A stretch of 64,000 bases of DNA from Bacteroidales bacterium (GTDB lineage: Bacteria > Bacteroidota > Bacteroidia > Bacteroidales > UBA932). The translations under genes and the position numbers were made by a program. The notes under the pieces are model-generated. The model saw only the letters and a list, made by a program, of their open reading frames with translations, did no database searches and had not been told where the DNA came from. This document shows, one piece after another, positions 25,539-34,167 of the stretch (the stretch's first letter is position 1; the number at the start of each line of letters is the position of its first letter). The DNA lies in the NCBI GenBank assembly GCA_017423025.1, contig JAFPGC010000025.1, positions 1-64,000 of the forward strand. Direction: 5' to 3'.

Positions 25539-26036
25539 ATGTTAATCACCCTCACAGGCTTCATGGGAAGCGGAAAAACCAGCGTCGGTCGCATTGTGGC
25601 CGATGCTTTGGGCTGTCCCTTCCTGGACCTGGACGAGGTCATCGTGAAAAAGGCGGGGCGCTCCATCCCGGCCATTTTTGAGGCCGATGGGGAAAAGGGC
25701 TTCCGCCGCCTGGAAAAGCAGGCGCTGGAGCAGACAGTGGCCAAATATGCCGAGAGCACGGCCGTCCTGGCCCTCGGCGGAGGCACGGTGACGGTGCCGG
25801 GTGCCATCGGCCTGTTGCAGGAAAAAACCCTCTGCATCTATCTGCAGGCCGATGAGGAAACCCTCCGCAGCCACCTTACAGGAAAAACGGAGGGGCGTCC
25901 CCTGGCGGGGGAAGGATGGGAAGAGCGCCTGGCCGCCCGGCTGCCGCTGTACGAAAAGGCCGCCCACGTCACCATCGATACCATCGGCCTGACTCCCGAA
26001 GAGATTGCCGACGAAATCATCATTTCCTGCTTGTAA
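25539..26036 (+). CDS. aroK: Shikimate kinase
   Basis: A 165-residue P-loop kinase that phosphorylates shikimate at the 3-OH in aromatic amino acid synthesis. Walker A is GFMGSGKTS (7-15), the shikimate-binding DLDEVI follows, and LALGGGTV and EGRPLAG are the substrate and lid segments. Length is normal. It starts one base after parC, an odd but tight pairing. aroE is in the same window at 53910-54635 but not linked. The recJ promoter overlaps its 3' end. Confidence 0.95.
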   Translation: MLITLTGFMGSGKTSVGRIVADALGCPFLDLDEVIVKKAGRSIPAIFEADGEKGFRRLEKQALEQTVAKYAESTAVLALGGGTVTVPGAIGLLQEKTLCIYLQADEETLRSHLTGKTEGRPLAGEGWEERLAARLPLYEKAAHVTIDTIGLTPEEIADEIIISCL

Positions 26037-26053
26037 AATTTCTCCGGATTGAT

Positions 26054-26084
26054 TATCTTTGTAAGACCCGCTATTATGGGCGGG
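26054..26084 (+). promoter_or_regulatory. recJ promoter and leader hairpin
   Basis: TATCTTTG (26054-26061) matches the Bacteroidota -7 box. CTTG at 26030-26033, 20 nt upstream, may be the -33 element. The 33-nt leader contains CCCGC-TATTATGG-GCGGG (26067-26084), a short hairpin ending 10 nt before ATG 26095. Confidence 0.5.
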
Positions 26085-26094
26085 AGGTATTTTT

Positions 26095-27831
26095 ATGGGC
26101 ATTAATGAACGTCAATGGAGCTTGATCCCGGCTGCAGATCCTGAAAAGGCATCGCAGCTGGCGGCCGAACTGGGCATAGACCGGGTTCTGGCAGACCTCC
26201 TGGTCCAGCGTGGCGTAGAGACGTTCGAGCAGGCCCGCAGTTTCTTCCGCCCCCGTTTGGAGAACCTCCACGACCCTTTCCTCATGACCGATATGGACAA
26301 AGCCGTGGAACGGCTGCACCAGGCCATCGTGGGAGGCGAGAAGATCCTTGTCTACGGAGACTACGACGTTGACGGCACCACAGCGGTGGCCCAGGTCTTT
26401 TCCTTTATCCGCCAGTTTACCCAGAAGGTAGATTTCTACATCCCGGACCGCTACGACGAAGGCTACGGCCTTTCCTACAAGGCCCTGGACTGGGCCGGAG
26501 ACAATGGGGTGGACCTGGTGATTACCCTGGACTGCGGCATCAAGGCCATCGACAAAGTGGAGTATGCCCGCACCAAGGGCATCGAGGTCATCATCTGTGA
26601 CCACCACCTTCCCGAGGACGAACTCCCCAAGGCCGTGGCCATCCTGGACCCCAAGCGGGAAGACTGCCACTACCCCTTCGACGATCTTTGCGGCTGCGGC
26701 GTGGGCTTTAAGCTGGCCCAGGGTTATGTGCAGAAGTACGGGCTGGAGTTCTCCCTATTGGAACCCCTGCTGGATTTGCAGGTGGTTTCCATTGCCTCGG
26801 ATCTGGTTTCCATGACCGGAGAGAACCGCATCCTGGCCCACTTCGGCCTCAAGCGCCTCAACGAGAATCCCCGCAAGGGCCTGCTGGCCATGATCAACCT
26901 GGCCAAGCTGGAGCCCGGGCATATCACCATTGACGACATCGTCTTCAAAATCGGCCCCCGCATCAATGCCGCCGGACGAATGGAAAGCGGCCGCCTGGCC
27001 GTGGAACTGCTCACCGCCACCGATGACCGCACGGCCTTCCGCATCGGCGAGCAAATCAACGACAACAACAACGAGCGCAAGTCCATAGACCGGGAAATCA
27101 CCCAGGAAGCCCTGGATATGGTGCAGAGCGGTCATGCCCTGGCCACGGAAAACGTCACCATCGTGTACAACCCCACCTGGAACAAGGGCGTGGTGGGCAT
27201 TGTGGCTTCCCGCCTGGTGGAAGCTTTCTACAAGCCTACGGTGGTGCTCACCAAGAGCAACGGCTTTATCACCGGAAGTGCCCGCAGCGTTCAGGGATTC
27301 GACCTCTACGCCTCCATCGAGAGCTGCGCAGACCTTTTGGAGAATTTCGGCGGTCACGTGTACGCAGCCGGCCTCACCATGAAGGAAGAGAACCTGGAGA
27401 CTTTCTGCCGCCGCATGGACAGCTTTGTTTCCGGCACCATCACCCGCGAGGAACTTACCCCCGTGGTGGAAATTGACGCCAAACTGGATTTCTCGCAGAT
27501 TACTCCCAAGTTCACCCGTCTGCTCAAGCAGTTCCAGCCTTTCGGCCCGGGAAACAGCAATCCCGTATTCTTAACGGAAGATGTGTACGATGCCGGTAAC
27601 GGCCGCAAAGTGGGCGCCGGTGGCCTGCACCTCAAGCTGGACCTCATGCAGGAAACCCAGCCCTATCGGCAGATAGCCGCCATCGGCTTCAATATGGCCG
27701 AATACTTCGACCACATCAAGGCCGGCAACCCCATTGATATCTGCTATTCCATCGTAGAGAATTTCTACCGCGGGTCCTCTACCGTACAGCTCCGCCTCAA
27801 GGACATCCGCGAGAGGGACGAGCTCATTTAA
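26095..27831 (+). CDS. recJ: Single-stranded-DNA exonuclease RecJ
   Basis: A 578-residue DHH-superfamily exonuclease that degrades single-stranded DNA 5'-3' in recombination and mismatch repair. Metal-binding motifs are clear: VYGDYDVDGTTA, TLDCGIKA, CDHHLPEDELP, and the C-terminal DHHA1 region GSARSVQGFDLY...GGHVYAAGLT. Length is normal. The TAA stop (27829-27831) shares bases with the TAA of the convergent acyltransferase gene, so the two transcripts must overlap at their ends. Confidence 0.96.
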   Translation: MGINERQWSLIPAADPEKASQLAAELGIDRVLADLLVQRGVETFEQARSFFRPRLENLHDPFLMTDMDKAVERLHQAIVGGEKILVYGDYDVDGTTAVAQVFSFIRQFTQKVDFYIPDRYDEGYGLSYKALDWAGDNGVDLVITLDCGIKAIDKVEYARTKGIEVIICDHHLPEDELPKAVAILDPKREDCHYPFDDLCGCGVGFKLAQGYVQKYGLEFSLLEPLLDLQVVSIASDLVSMTGENRILAHFGLKRLNENPRKGLLAMINLAKLEPGHITIDDIVFKIGPRINAAGRMESGRLAVELLTATDDRTAFRIGEQINDNNNERKSIDREITQEALDMVQSGHALATENVTIVYNPTWNKGVVGIVASRLVEAFYKPTVVLTKSNGFITGSARSVQGFDLYASIESCADLLENFGGHVYAAGLTMKEENLETFCRRMDSFVSGTITREELTPVVEIDAKLDFSQITPKFTRLLKQFQPFGPGNSNPVFLTEDVYDAGNGRKVGAGGLHLKLDLMQETQPYRQIAAIGFNMAEYFDHIKAGNPIDICYSIVENFYRGSSTVQLRLKDIRERDELI

Positions 27832-28988
27832 CCCATCAAATATTTGCCTGCTTTAGGGATGCGCTGAATAAGCACAGCCATAACTCCCACTATGACAAAG
27901 CTGACGAGAGCGGTGAGGAGAATCTCCACCGGGGTGGTCCAGTTTCCCAGCACGCCGTCTGATCCTACTCCCAAAGCGCTGCGGAATATGGGCGAAAGGT
28001 TGCCCAGCACCAGCATGTGGATGAGGTACATCCCATAGCCTGCCTTGGAAAGCGGCAGGATGATGTTACGGTAAAAGAACGAATCTTCGTTACTGCCTGC
28101 CAGATAGGAACGGAACAGCAGGATAATACCCACCGTGGTCATTACTACCGGAAGACCGCAGAAATTGATGGGCGTTTCCCAGGCCACGGCCGTTCCCAAC
28201 GAACCGGTAAGCGGGAACACGTCGGACGTGTCGGAAAAGCGGCGCAGAAGTCCGCTGAAAATGGCCGCAAAGCCCAGCAGGAACAACGAACAGCCCGCCA
28301 GCTTAACCCACGGCTTGTTCTCCACAAAGCGGCGCAGATACAGCCCCAGCAGCAGATAGCCGAAGAAGCCACTCACATAATAGAAAGTGCCGAAGGCGTT
28401 CCAGGAAGCCTCCCCCCAGAGCGGGAAGAGGGCCGGGGCAGGCAGACCATCGGCCGCCTGGATAAGCGGCGCTTCTCCGCCGGCGAGTTCCCTCACAAAG
28501 GGGAACAGGGTGGTCACCAGCCAGATGCCCAGGTACACTTGCAGCTCCTTGCAGGAAACCTTTTCGGCCCAGGGAGAAAGCATAGGCATCAGCAGATATA
28601 CTCCAACCAGCATATACACGAACCAGAGGTGCCCGGCGGCATAGTTGAAATTGAGCAGCAGACCCTTGAAATTCTGAATGGGCTCTCCCCACACCAGGGC
28701 ATACACTACCGTCCAGATAAGCATCGGGACCAGGATGCGCACGGCCCGGCGGCGGAAGAATTCGCCGGTAGAATAATGCAGCGGGAACTGGAGATAGGCC
28801 GATGCTACCAGAAATACCGGCACGCAGCAGCGGCAGAGCGCCTCAAAGATGGACACCCAAAAGGCATCGGTGGGCATGAGGATGAGGGCGCCGTCGCCTC
28901 CCAGATAGAAGGGCTCGGTGCTGTGGATGACCATTACCATCAGGCACGCCACCACCCGCAAATAATCTAACCAGACTTCTCTATTCAT
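27828..28988 (-). CDS. Acyltransferase-3 family membrane protein
   Basis: A 386-residue integral membrane protein with about ten spans, starting MNREVWLDYLRVVACLMVMVIHSTEPF. The RxxA/CxxxMVxxH opening, with its conserved histidine in the first helix, is the signature of the acyltransferase-3 family that O-acylates surface sugars or other extracytoplasmic groups. The acceptor is unknown. ATG 28988 overlaps the birA stop by 4 bp (ATGA), which fixes the start although the frame is open further upstream. It is the last gene of an MBL-birA-acyltransferase operon. Confidence 0.87.
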   Translation of the reverse strand: MNREVWLDYLRVVACLMVMVIHSTEPFYLGGDGALILMPTDAFWVSIFEALCRCCVPVFLVASAYLQFPLHYSTGEFFRRRAVRILVPMLIWTVVYALVWGEPIQNFKGLLLNFNYAAGHLWFVYMLVGVYLLMPMLSPWAEKVSCKELQVYLGIWLVTTLFPFVRELAGGEAPLIQAADGLPAPALFPLWGEASWNAFGTFYYVSGFFGYLLLGLYLRRFVENKPWVKLAGCSLFLLGFAAIFSGLLRRFSDTSDVFPLTGSLGTAVAWETPINFCGLPVVMTTVGIILLFRSYLAGSNEDSFFYRNIILPLSKAGYGMYLIHMLVLGNLSPIFRSALGVGSDGVLGNWTTPVEILLTALVSFVIVGVMAVLIQRIPKAGKYLMG

Positions 28989-29704
28989 AGGATATAACTT
29001 ACTTCTTTGAACCGGTAAAATAGGTCTTTCCCCTGCTCGTCCCGGATGTGCAGGCGGCCGTCGGGTTCCACGCCAAGGATGACGCCACGATACTGGCGGT
29101 CGGTGAGGAGGTCGTGATAAAGGGCCGACAGGCCCCGGCGGAAGAGGCGGGCCGAATAGGCGGCGGACAGTTCCTCCGAATCCAGGCGGGGAAGCCAGCT
29201 TTCGAACATGCCCAGGAATTCCTCCAGGGCCGGTTCCAGCTTGTATTCTTTCCCCGTGCACAGGGCCAGGGAGGTGGCGTTGGCCAATTGGGGAAAAGCC
29301 GTTTGATTCATATTGATCCCTATGCCGATGACCGAGGCCATCACCTGGCCGCCCGGCCCCAGGGTATTCTCTATGAGCATGCCGCAAATCTTGCGGCCCT
29401 CTACATAGATGTCATTGGGCCACTTGATGGCCGCCTTGACACCGTGGGACTCCAGGAAAGAGGCCACGGCCACGGAGGTGAGGTAATTGAGCCGGACACT
29501 CCGGGCCGCCTGAAGGGAAAGCTGCTTGAGGACGATGGAGAAAGTAAGATTCTTGCCGGGTTCCGTGAACCAGGTGTTTCCCCGCTGACCGCGACCCGCC
29601 GTCTGCTCCCGGGCAGCCAGAACGGTCCCGCCTGCCAGCTCCGGCAAACGGCGCAGCGCCTCGGAGTTGGTGGAGTCGATGGTATCCAGCCAGTGGGTTG
29701 TCAT
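28985..29704 (-). CDS. birA: Biotin-[acetyl-CoA-carboxylase] ligase
   Basis: A 239-residue monofunctional biotin protein ligase that activates biotin with ATP and attaches it to a lysine of biotin-carrier proteins. Key motifs are DSTNSEALR, the biotinyl-AMP loop GRGQRGNTW, and KWPNDIYVEGRKICGML. There is no N-terminal helix-turn-helix, so it cannot act as a repressor like E. coli BirA. It overlaps the upstream MBL gene by one base (TAATG) and the downstream acyltransferase by four. Confidence 0.95.
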   Translation of the reverse strand: MTTHWLDTIDSTNSEALRRLPELAGGTVLAAREQTAGRGQRGNTWFTEPGKNLTFSIVLKQLSLQAARSVRLNYLTSVAVASFLESHGVKAAIKWPNDIYVEGRKICGMLIENTLGPGGQVMASVIGIGINMNQTAFPQLANATSLALCTGKEYKLEPALEEFLGMFESWLPRLDSEELSAAYSARLFRRGLSALYHDLLTDRQYRGVILGVEPDGRLHIRDEQGKDLFYRFKEVSYIL

Positions 29705-30405
29705 TAGATTCCGTCTATGACTATTCCTTCTTCAGGAGAGTCGCCTTCGGGCTCGTTGAAGGGCTGAAGGAAGGGATTGTGCATCCCTTCCTGGGCTATG
29801 CTGGTAGGCTGTCCGTGGCCGGGGATCACATCCGTGTCACCGGGCAGGGTCAGGAGCTTCTGCTGGATGGACTGCATGAGCACGTCATAGTCTCCGCCGC
29901 CCAGGTCCGTGCGGCCGATGCTGCCGGCAAAGAGGGTGTCGCCGCTGAGCAGCAGGCTGTTTTCGGCCGAAAAATAGCAGACGCCGCCAGGGGTATGGCC
30001 GGGGGTATGGATTACCTTCCAGGAGGTTCCCGCGGTGGTGAGCACTTCGCCGTCGGCAATGTCCGTGGTGGCGATGCTATGCTGGAAAATCTTGAATTTC
30101 TGCATGCCTTTGAAGACAGAGGTTCCGTCGGCCAGTATCTCCTTATCGGCCGGATGCATATACACCGGTACGGAAAAATGCCCGAGCAGTTTATCCACGC
30201 CCCAGACATGGTCAAAATGGCCATGGGTGAGGAAAATGGCATCCGGGGTGAGGTTGTGGCTTCCCAGAAAATCCAGAAGGTCCTTAACGCCCTCGTCCGA
30301 GGACATGCCGGGGTCCACTATCGTACAGGCCTGCTGGCCATCGGCCCAAAGCACCACGCAATTGGTAGCCAGCGGGTTAAAAGTAAATATGCGGGATTGA
30401 AGCAT
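29704..30405 (-). CDS. MBL-fold metallo-hydrolase (glyoxalase II-like)
   Basis: A 233-residue cytoplasmic metallo-beta-lactamase-fold hydrolase. The binuclear metal site is intact: THGHFDHVWG (HxHxDH), HTPGHTPGGV, SGDTLFAGSIGRTDL, and PGHGQPT. These spacings are those of the glyoxalase II/GloB-like subgroup, which usually hydrolyses thioesters, but the substrate is not determined. ATG 30405 lies 19 nt after TAAATTTG (30425-30432). It is first in the operon with birA and the acyltransferase. Confidence 0.9.
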   Translation of the reverse strand: MLQSRIFTFNPLATNCVVLWADGQQACTIVDPGMSSDEGVKDLLDFLGSHNLTPDAIFLTHGHFDHVWGVDKLLGHFSVPVYMHPADKEILADGTSVFKGMQKFKIFQHSIATTDIADGEVLTTAGTSWKVIHTPGHTPGGVCYFSAENSLLLSGDTLFAGSIGRTDLGGGDYDVLMQSIQQKLLTLPGDTDVIPGHGQPTSIAQEGMHNPFLQPFNEPEGDSPEEGIVIDGI

Positions 30406-30424
30406 AGGTAATTTGTTAGCATTG

Positions 30425-30432
30425 CAAATTTA
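30425..30432 (-). promoter_or_regulatory. -7 box for the MBL-birA-acyltransferase operon
   Basis: The minus strand reads TAAATTTG, 19 nt before ATG 30405. A GTTG, one base from the -33 TTTG, lies 12 nt upstream. The divergent deoxynucleoside kinase promoter must lie in the same 69-bp gap, where CAACTTTG (30445-30452) is the best plus-strand candidate. Confidence 0.5.
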
Positions 30433-30474
30433 CTAACTTTTTGCCAACTTTGTAGAATAAAGGACCCATTACGG

Positions 30475-31086
30475 ATGCACATCGGAATTGCCGGAAATAT
30501 CGGTAGCGGAAAAACCACACTCACCACTCTCTTGGCCCGCCATTACGGCTGGACGCCCAAGTTCGAGTCCGTTACCTACAACCCGTATCTGGCCGACTAT
30601 TACGCCGATATCAAAAGGTGGTCCTTCGCCCTGGAGATGTACTTCCTGCAGCAGCGCCTGCACGATGTCCTGGAAATCTCCAAATCCAAGGACGTCATCA
30701 TCCAGGACCGCACCCTGTTCGAAGGCGTGCACATTTTCGTAGCCAACAACTACGCCCAGGGGAACCTCTCGGAGCGGGACTACAATACTTACATGGACAC
30801 CTTCAACGTAATGATGGAAGTGGTGAAGGAGCCGGACCTCATGATTTACCTCAAGAGCAGCATCCCCCACCTGGTGTCCCAGATCCAGAAACGCGGCAGG
30901 GACTACGAGCAGTCTATCTCCATCGAGTATCTCTCCGGCCTCAACGAGAGGTACGAGAAGTGGATTTCGGAGTACAAGGGCCGCCTCATCACCATAGACG
31001 CCGACAACCTGGACTTTCTCAACCGGCCCGAAGACTTTGCCGTCATTACGGACCAGATTGATGCGGAGTTGTATGGACTGTTTTGA
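30475..31086 (+). CDS. Deoxynucleoside kinase, copy 1
   Basis: A 203-residue P-loop kinase of the dGK/dAK/dCK family that phosphorylates deoxynucleosides with ATP for salvage. Walker A is GNIGSGKTT (6-14), the family DRT motif is in IIQDRTLFEGVHIF, and the lid arginines lie in IQKRGRDYEQ. It is followed 15 bp later by a second, closely related copy, an arrangement like the dAK/dGK pairs known from Lactobacillus. Substrate choice between the two cannot be told. ATG 30475 gives a normal N-terminus. Confidence 0.92.
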   Translation: MHIGIAGNIGSGKTTLTTLLARHYGWTPKFESVTYNPYLADYYADIKRWSFALEMYFLQQRLHDVLEISKSKDVIIQDRTLFEGVHIFVANNYAQGNLSERDYNTYMDTFNVMMEVVKEPDLMIYLKSSIPHLVSQIQKRGRDYEQSISIEYLSGLNERYEKWISEYKGRLITIDADNLDFLNRPEDFAVITDQIDAELYGLF

Positions 31087-31101
31087 CAAAATTCATTTAT
31101 T

Positions 31102-31722
31102 ATGCATATAGCGATCGCTGGTAATATCGGTAGTGGCAAGACCACCCTTACCAAAATGTTAGCCGCCCATTACGGCTGGACGCCCAAGTTCGAATCCGTA
31201 GATTTCAACCCGTATCTGGCCGATTTCTACGAGGATATGGAGCGCTGGTCGTTCAACCTCCAGATCTATTTCCTGAACAAGCGGTTCCAGGATGTGGTGG
31301 AAATCTCCAAGCACCAGGAGGTCATTATCCAGGACCGCACCATTTACGAAGACGCCCGCATCTTCGCCCCCAACCTGCATGCGATGGGGCTCATGTCCAC
31401 CCGCGATTTCGAGAGCTACTCGGACCTGTTCGACCTCATGATGTCGCTGGTGAACCCGCCGGATCTCCTCATCTACCTCCGGTCCAGCATCCCCAACCTC
31501 ATTGCCCAAATCCAGAAGCGCGGCCGTGAGTACGAGCGTTCCATCCGCATAGACTACATCACGGGACTGAACCAGCGCTACGAAGACTGGATCAAGGACT
31601 ACAAGTCCCGGCTGCTCATCATAGACGTGGACACCATCAAGTTCGAGAACAAACCCGAAGACTTCCAGCAAATTACCGACAAGATTGACGCGGAGCTATA
31701 CGGACTGTTTCCCACTGAATAA
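31102..31722 (+). CDS. Deoxynucleoside kinase, copy 2
   Basis: A 206-residue paralogue of the preceding gene, sharing the opening GNIGSGKTT and HYGWTPKFESV and the ending DAELYGLF. The active-site block differs: DRTIYEDARIF here against DRTLFEGVHIF in copy 1, which is where substrate preference might differ. Both P-loops and lid arginines are intact, so both are likely active and may form a heterodimer. The acyl-CoA synthetase gene starts 12 bp downstream. Confidence 0.92.
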   Translation: MHIAIAGNIGSGKTTLTKMLAAHYGWTPKFESVDFNPYLADFYEDMERWSFNLQIYFLNKRFQDVVEISKHQEVIIQDRTIYEDARIFAPNLHAMGLMSTRDFESYSDLFDLMMSLVNPPDLLIYLRSSIPNLIAQIQKRGREYERSIRIDYITGLNQRYEDWIKDYKSRLLIIDVDTIKFENKPEDFQQITDKIDAELYGLFPTE

Positions 31723-31734
31723 ACCTAAACTACT

Positions 31735-33657
31735 ATGGCAGAAAGAATTACCATCATTGACTTCGTAGAGAAATATTCCCGTCAATACGAAAACCATCCC
31801 TACCTTCGCGAGAAGGTAAACGGCACCTGGAAAGAGATTACCCAGGGCCAGACCCGTGAAGAGGCCTACCGCATAGGCGCCGGCCTCATGTCGCTGGGCC
31901 TTAAGAAGGGAGACAAGATAGCCCTCCTGAGCGAGAGCCGCGCCATGTGGATCCTGGCCGAGCTGGGAGCCCTGTACGCCGGTGCCGTAGACGTTCCGCT
32001 GTCCGTGAACCTGGGAGAAGGCAAGGACCTCATCTTCCGCATCAACCATTCCGATGCCAAGTGGATCCTGGTCTCCGGCAACCACCTGCCCAAGATCCGC
32101 GCCATCCTCCCGGAGTGCCCCAATGTGGAAAAGGTCATCGTCTTTGACGACACGGCCTTCGACTACGACAAGCTGGAAGCCAAGGAAATCCGCATGTCGG
32201 AAATCCAGAAGATGGGTGACGAATTCCTCCAGGCCCACAAGGCCGAATTCGAGGCCCGCTTCAAATCCATCGGCCCGGACGATTACGCCAACATTTCCTA
32301 CACCTCCGGCACAACGGCCGACCCCAAGGGCATCCTCCTCACCCACCGCAACTATACCGCCAACGTGGAGCAGGGCAATTCCGTCATCTCCGTCAACGAG
32401 GGAGAAGTCATGCTCATCATCCTTCCGCTGGACCATTGCTTCGCCCACGTGGCCGGCATGTATACCATGATGATTTACGGCGGATCCATTGGCTTCGTGC
32501 CCATCGGCAAGAATGCCATGGCCACCCTGCGCAACATTCCCACGGCCATCTCCGAGGTGCGTCCCCACGTGATGCTCTCCGTCCCGGCCCTGGCCCGCAA
32601 CTTCAAGAAGAACATCGAGGCCGGCATCAAGAAACAGGGCCCGGCCGCCGAGAAACTCTTCAACTTTGCGCTGAACAACGCCATCAAGTACAACAAGGAA
32701 TACTACAACCGCGGCACGGGCGGCACCTTCTGGCGCAAGCCCCTGGTGGATCTCTTTGACAAGATTCTCTTCTCCAAGGTACGCCAGAGCTTCGGCGGCC
32801 GCATGAAGTTCTTCGTAGGGGGCGGCGCCCTGCTGGACATTGAGCTGCAGCGCTTCTTCTGCGCCGTGGGCATGCCCATGTTCCAGGGTTACGGCCTCAC
32901 GGAAGCCACTCCCATCATTTGCGCCAACGCAGAAGGCCATGCCCGCTTCGGCTCCTCCGGCCGCATCGTGAAGCCCATGGACTGCGTAATCCTGGACGCC
33001 GATGGGAAGGAAGTTCCGCACGGCACCAAGGGCGAAATCGTCATCCGCGGCGAGAACGTGATGGCCGGCTACTGGAAGAATCCCAAGGCCACGGCCGATA
33101 CCATCATCGACGGCTGGCTCCACACCGGAGACATGGGCTACATCTGCCCCGAAGACCCCGAATTCCTGTATGTAGTGGGCCGTTTCAAGAGCCTCCTCAT
33201 CTCCTCCGACGGAGAGAAATATTCCCCTGAAGGCTTCGAAGACAGCATCACCGAAACCTCCAAGTGGGTGAACGCCTGCGTGCTGCACAATAACCAGAAA
33301 CCCTTCTGCGTAGCCCTCTTCGTTCCGGACAAGACCGCCCTGGCCGAGGCCGCCACCAAGCACGGACTGGATCCCGCCAGCCCGGAAGGAAAGACCTATA
33401 TGCTGGACCTCATTCAGGCCGATGTGGACAGTTACAAGAAGGGCGGCAAGCACGAGGGCATGTTCCCGGAGCGCTGGCTCCCTTCGGCCATCGGCATCTG
33501 CGACGAGGAATTCACCATCGCCAACAAGATGATGAACTCCACCATGAAGATTGTCCGCGGCAAGGTGGAAGAGCACTATGCCCAACTTCTGGACTACCTC
33601 TACACCACCGAAGGAAAGGACATCCACAATGCCCGCAACATGGAGGCGCTGAAGTAA
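31735..33657 (+). CDS. Long-chain acyl-CoA synthetase (AMP-forming)
   Basis: A 640-residue adenylate-forming enzyme that activates fatty acids to acyl-CoA via an acyl-AMP. The P-loop-like motif is YTSGTTADPKGILLTHRN; FQGYGLTEATPII, DGWLHTGDMGY and the hinge GRFKSLLISSDGEKYSPEG follow in the expected order. Length is that of the long-chain (FadD15-like/Bacteroidota) group, with an insertion around residues 290-330. It has no signal peptide. It follows the kinase pair by 12 bp and precedes a GNAT gene by 1 bp, so all may be co-transcribed. Confidence 0.93.
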   Translation: MAERITIIDFVEKYSRQYENHPYLREKVNGTWKEITQGQTREEAYRIGAGLMSLGLKKGDKIALLSESRAMWILAELGALYAGAVDVPLSVNLGEGKDLIFRINHSDAKWILVSGNHLPKIRAILPECPNVEKVIVFDDTAFDYDKLEAKEIRMSEIQKMGDEFLQAHKAEFEARFKSIGPDDYANISYTSGTTADPKGILLTHRNYTANVEQGNSVISVNEGEVMLIILPLDHCFAHVAGMYTMMIYGGSIGFVPIGKNAMATLRNIPTAISEVRPHVMLSVPALARNFKKNIEAGIKKQGPAAEKLFNFALNNAIKYNKEYYNRGTGGTFWRKPLVDLFDKILFSKVRQSFGGRMKFFVGGGALLDIELQRFFCAVGMPMFQGYGLTEATPIICANAEGHARFGSSGRIVKPMDCVILDADGKEVPHGTKGEIVIRGENVMAGYWKNPKATADTIIDGWLHTGDMGYICPEDPEFLYVVGRFKSLLISSDGEKYSPEGFEDSITETSKWVNACVLHNNQKPFCVALFVPDKTALAEAATKHGLDPASPEGKTYMLDLIQADVDSYKKGGKHEGMFPERWLPSAIGICDEEFTIANKMMNSTMKIVRGKVEEHYAQLLDYLYTTEGKDIHNARNMEALK

Positions 33658-33658
33658 G

Positions 33659-34147
33659 ATGACAATACGAACGGCCACTACCGCAGACCTCCCTGCGATT
33701 ATGACTGTCCTGAAGGCCGGAAGGGGCATTATGCTCGCTTCCGGCAATCTTAATCAGTGGCCGGAAGGTTATCCCACCGAGGAGATGGTACGCCGGGACA
33801 TCGGCCCTGGCTATGGAAAGGTAATGGAAGAGAATGGCGCCGTAGTAGCCTACTTCGCCTGCATCCCCTCGCCGGATCCTACCTATGCCATTATTTATGA
33901 CGGTGCGTGGAAAGACGATGAAAAGCCCTACTATGTGGTGCACCGCATCGCCAGTTTTCCCGAGGTCCATGGGGTTTTCAAAACCATGATGAACTATCTG
34001 GACGCCCTTACGGACAACATCCGCATAGATACCCACAAGGACAATAAAATTATGCAGCACAATCTGGCCAAATACGGCTTTGAGTACTGCGGCATCATCC
34101 ACATTGCCTCCGGAGCGGAGCGTCTGGCCTACCAGAGATTGCGATAA
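33659..34147 (+). CDS. GNAT-family N-acetyltransferase
   Basis: A 162-residue protein with the GNAT layout: MTIRTATTADLPAIMTVL at the N-terminus, a short acetyl-CoA-binding region around YYVVHRIASFPEVHGVFKTM, and the C-terminal NKIMQHNLAKYGFEYCGII. The pyrophosphate loop is less canonical than Q/RxxGxG/A, which is seen in some subfamilies. It probably acetylates a small molecule; the substrate is unknown. ATG 33659 is one base after the acyl-CoA synthetase stop. Confidence 0.85.
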   Translation: MTIRTATTADLPAIMTVLKAGRGIMLASGNLNQWPEGYPTEEMVRRDIGPGYGKVMEENGAVVAYFACIPSPDPTYAIIYDGAWKDDEKPYYVVHRIASFPEVHGVFKTMMNYLDALTDNIRIDTHKDNKIMQHNLAKYGFEYCGIIHIASGAERLAYQRLR

Positions 34148-34153
34148 GTTTCG

Positions 34154-34161
34154 TATCTTTG
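34154..34161 (+). promoter_or_regulatory. -7 box for the uvrA paralogue
   Basis: TATCTTTG is followed by 6 nt and ATG 34168, so the mRNA would be leaderless. It overlaps the sequence just after the GNAT stop codon. ATTG lies 12 nt upstream of the box. Confidence 0.6.
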
Positions 34162-34167
34162 CAGTCT

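Noticed and set aside
28989..29387. 133-residue N-terminal extension of the acyltransferase
   Set aside because: It lies over birA in another frame; the ATGA overlap at 28985-28988 and the membrane signature fix the start.
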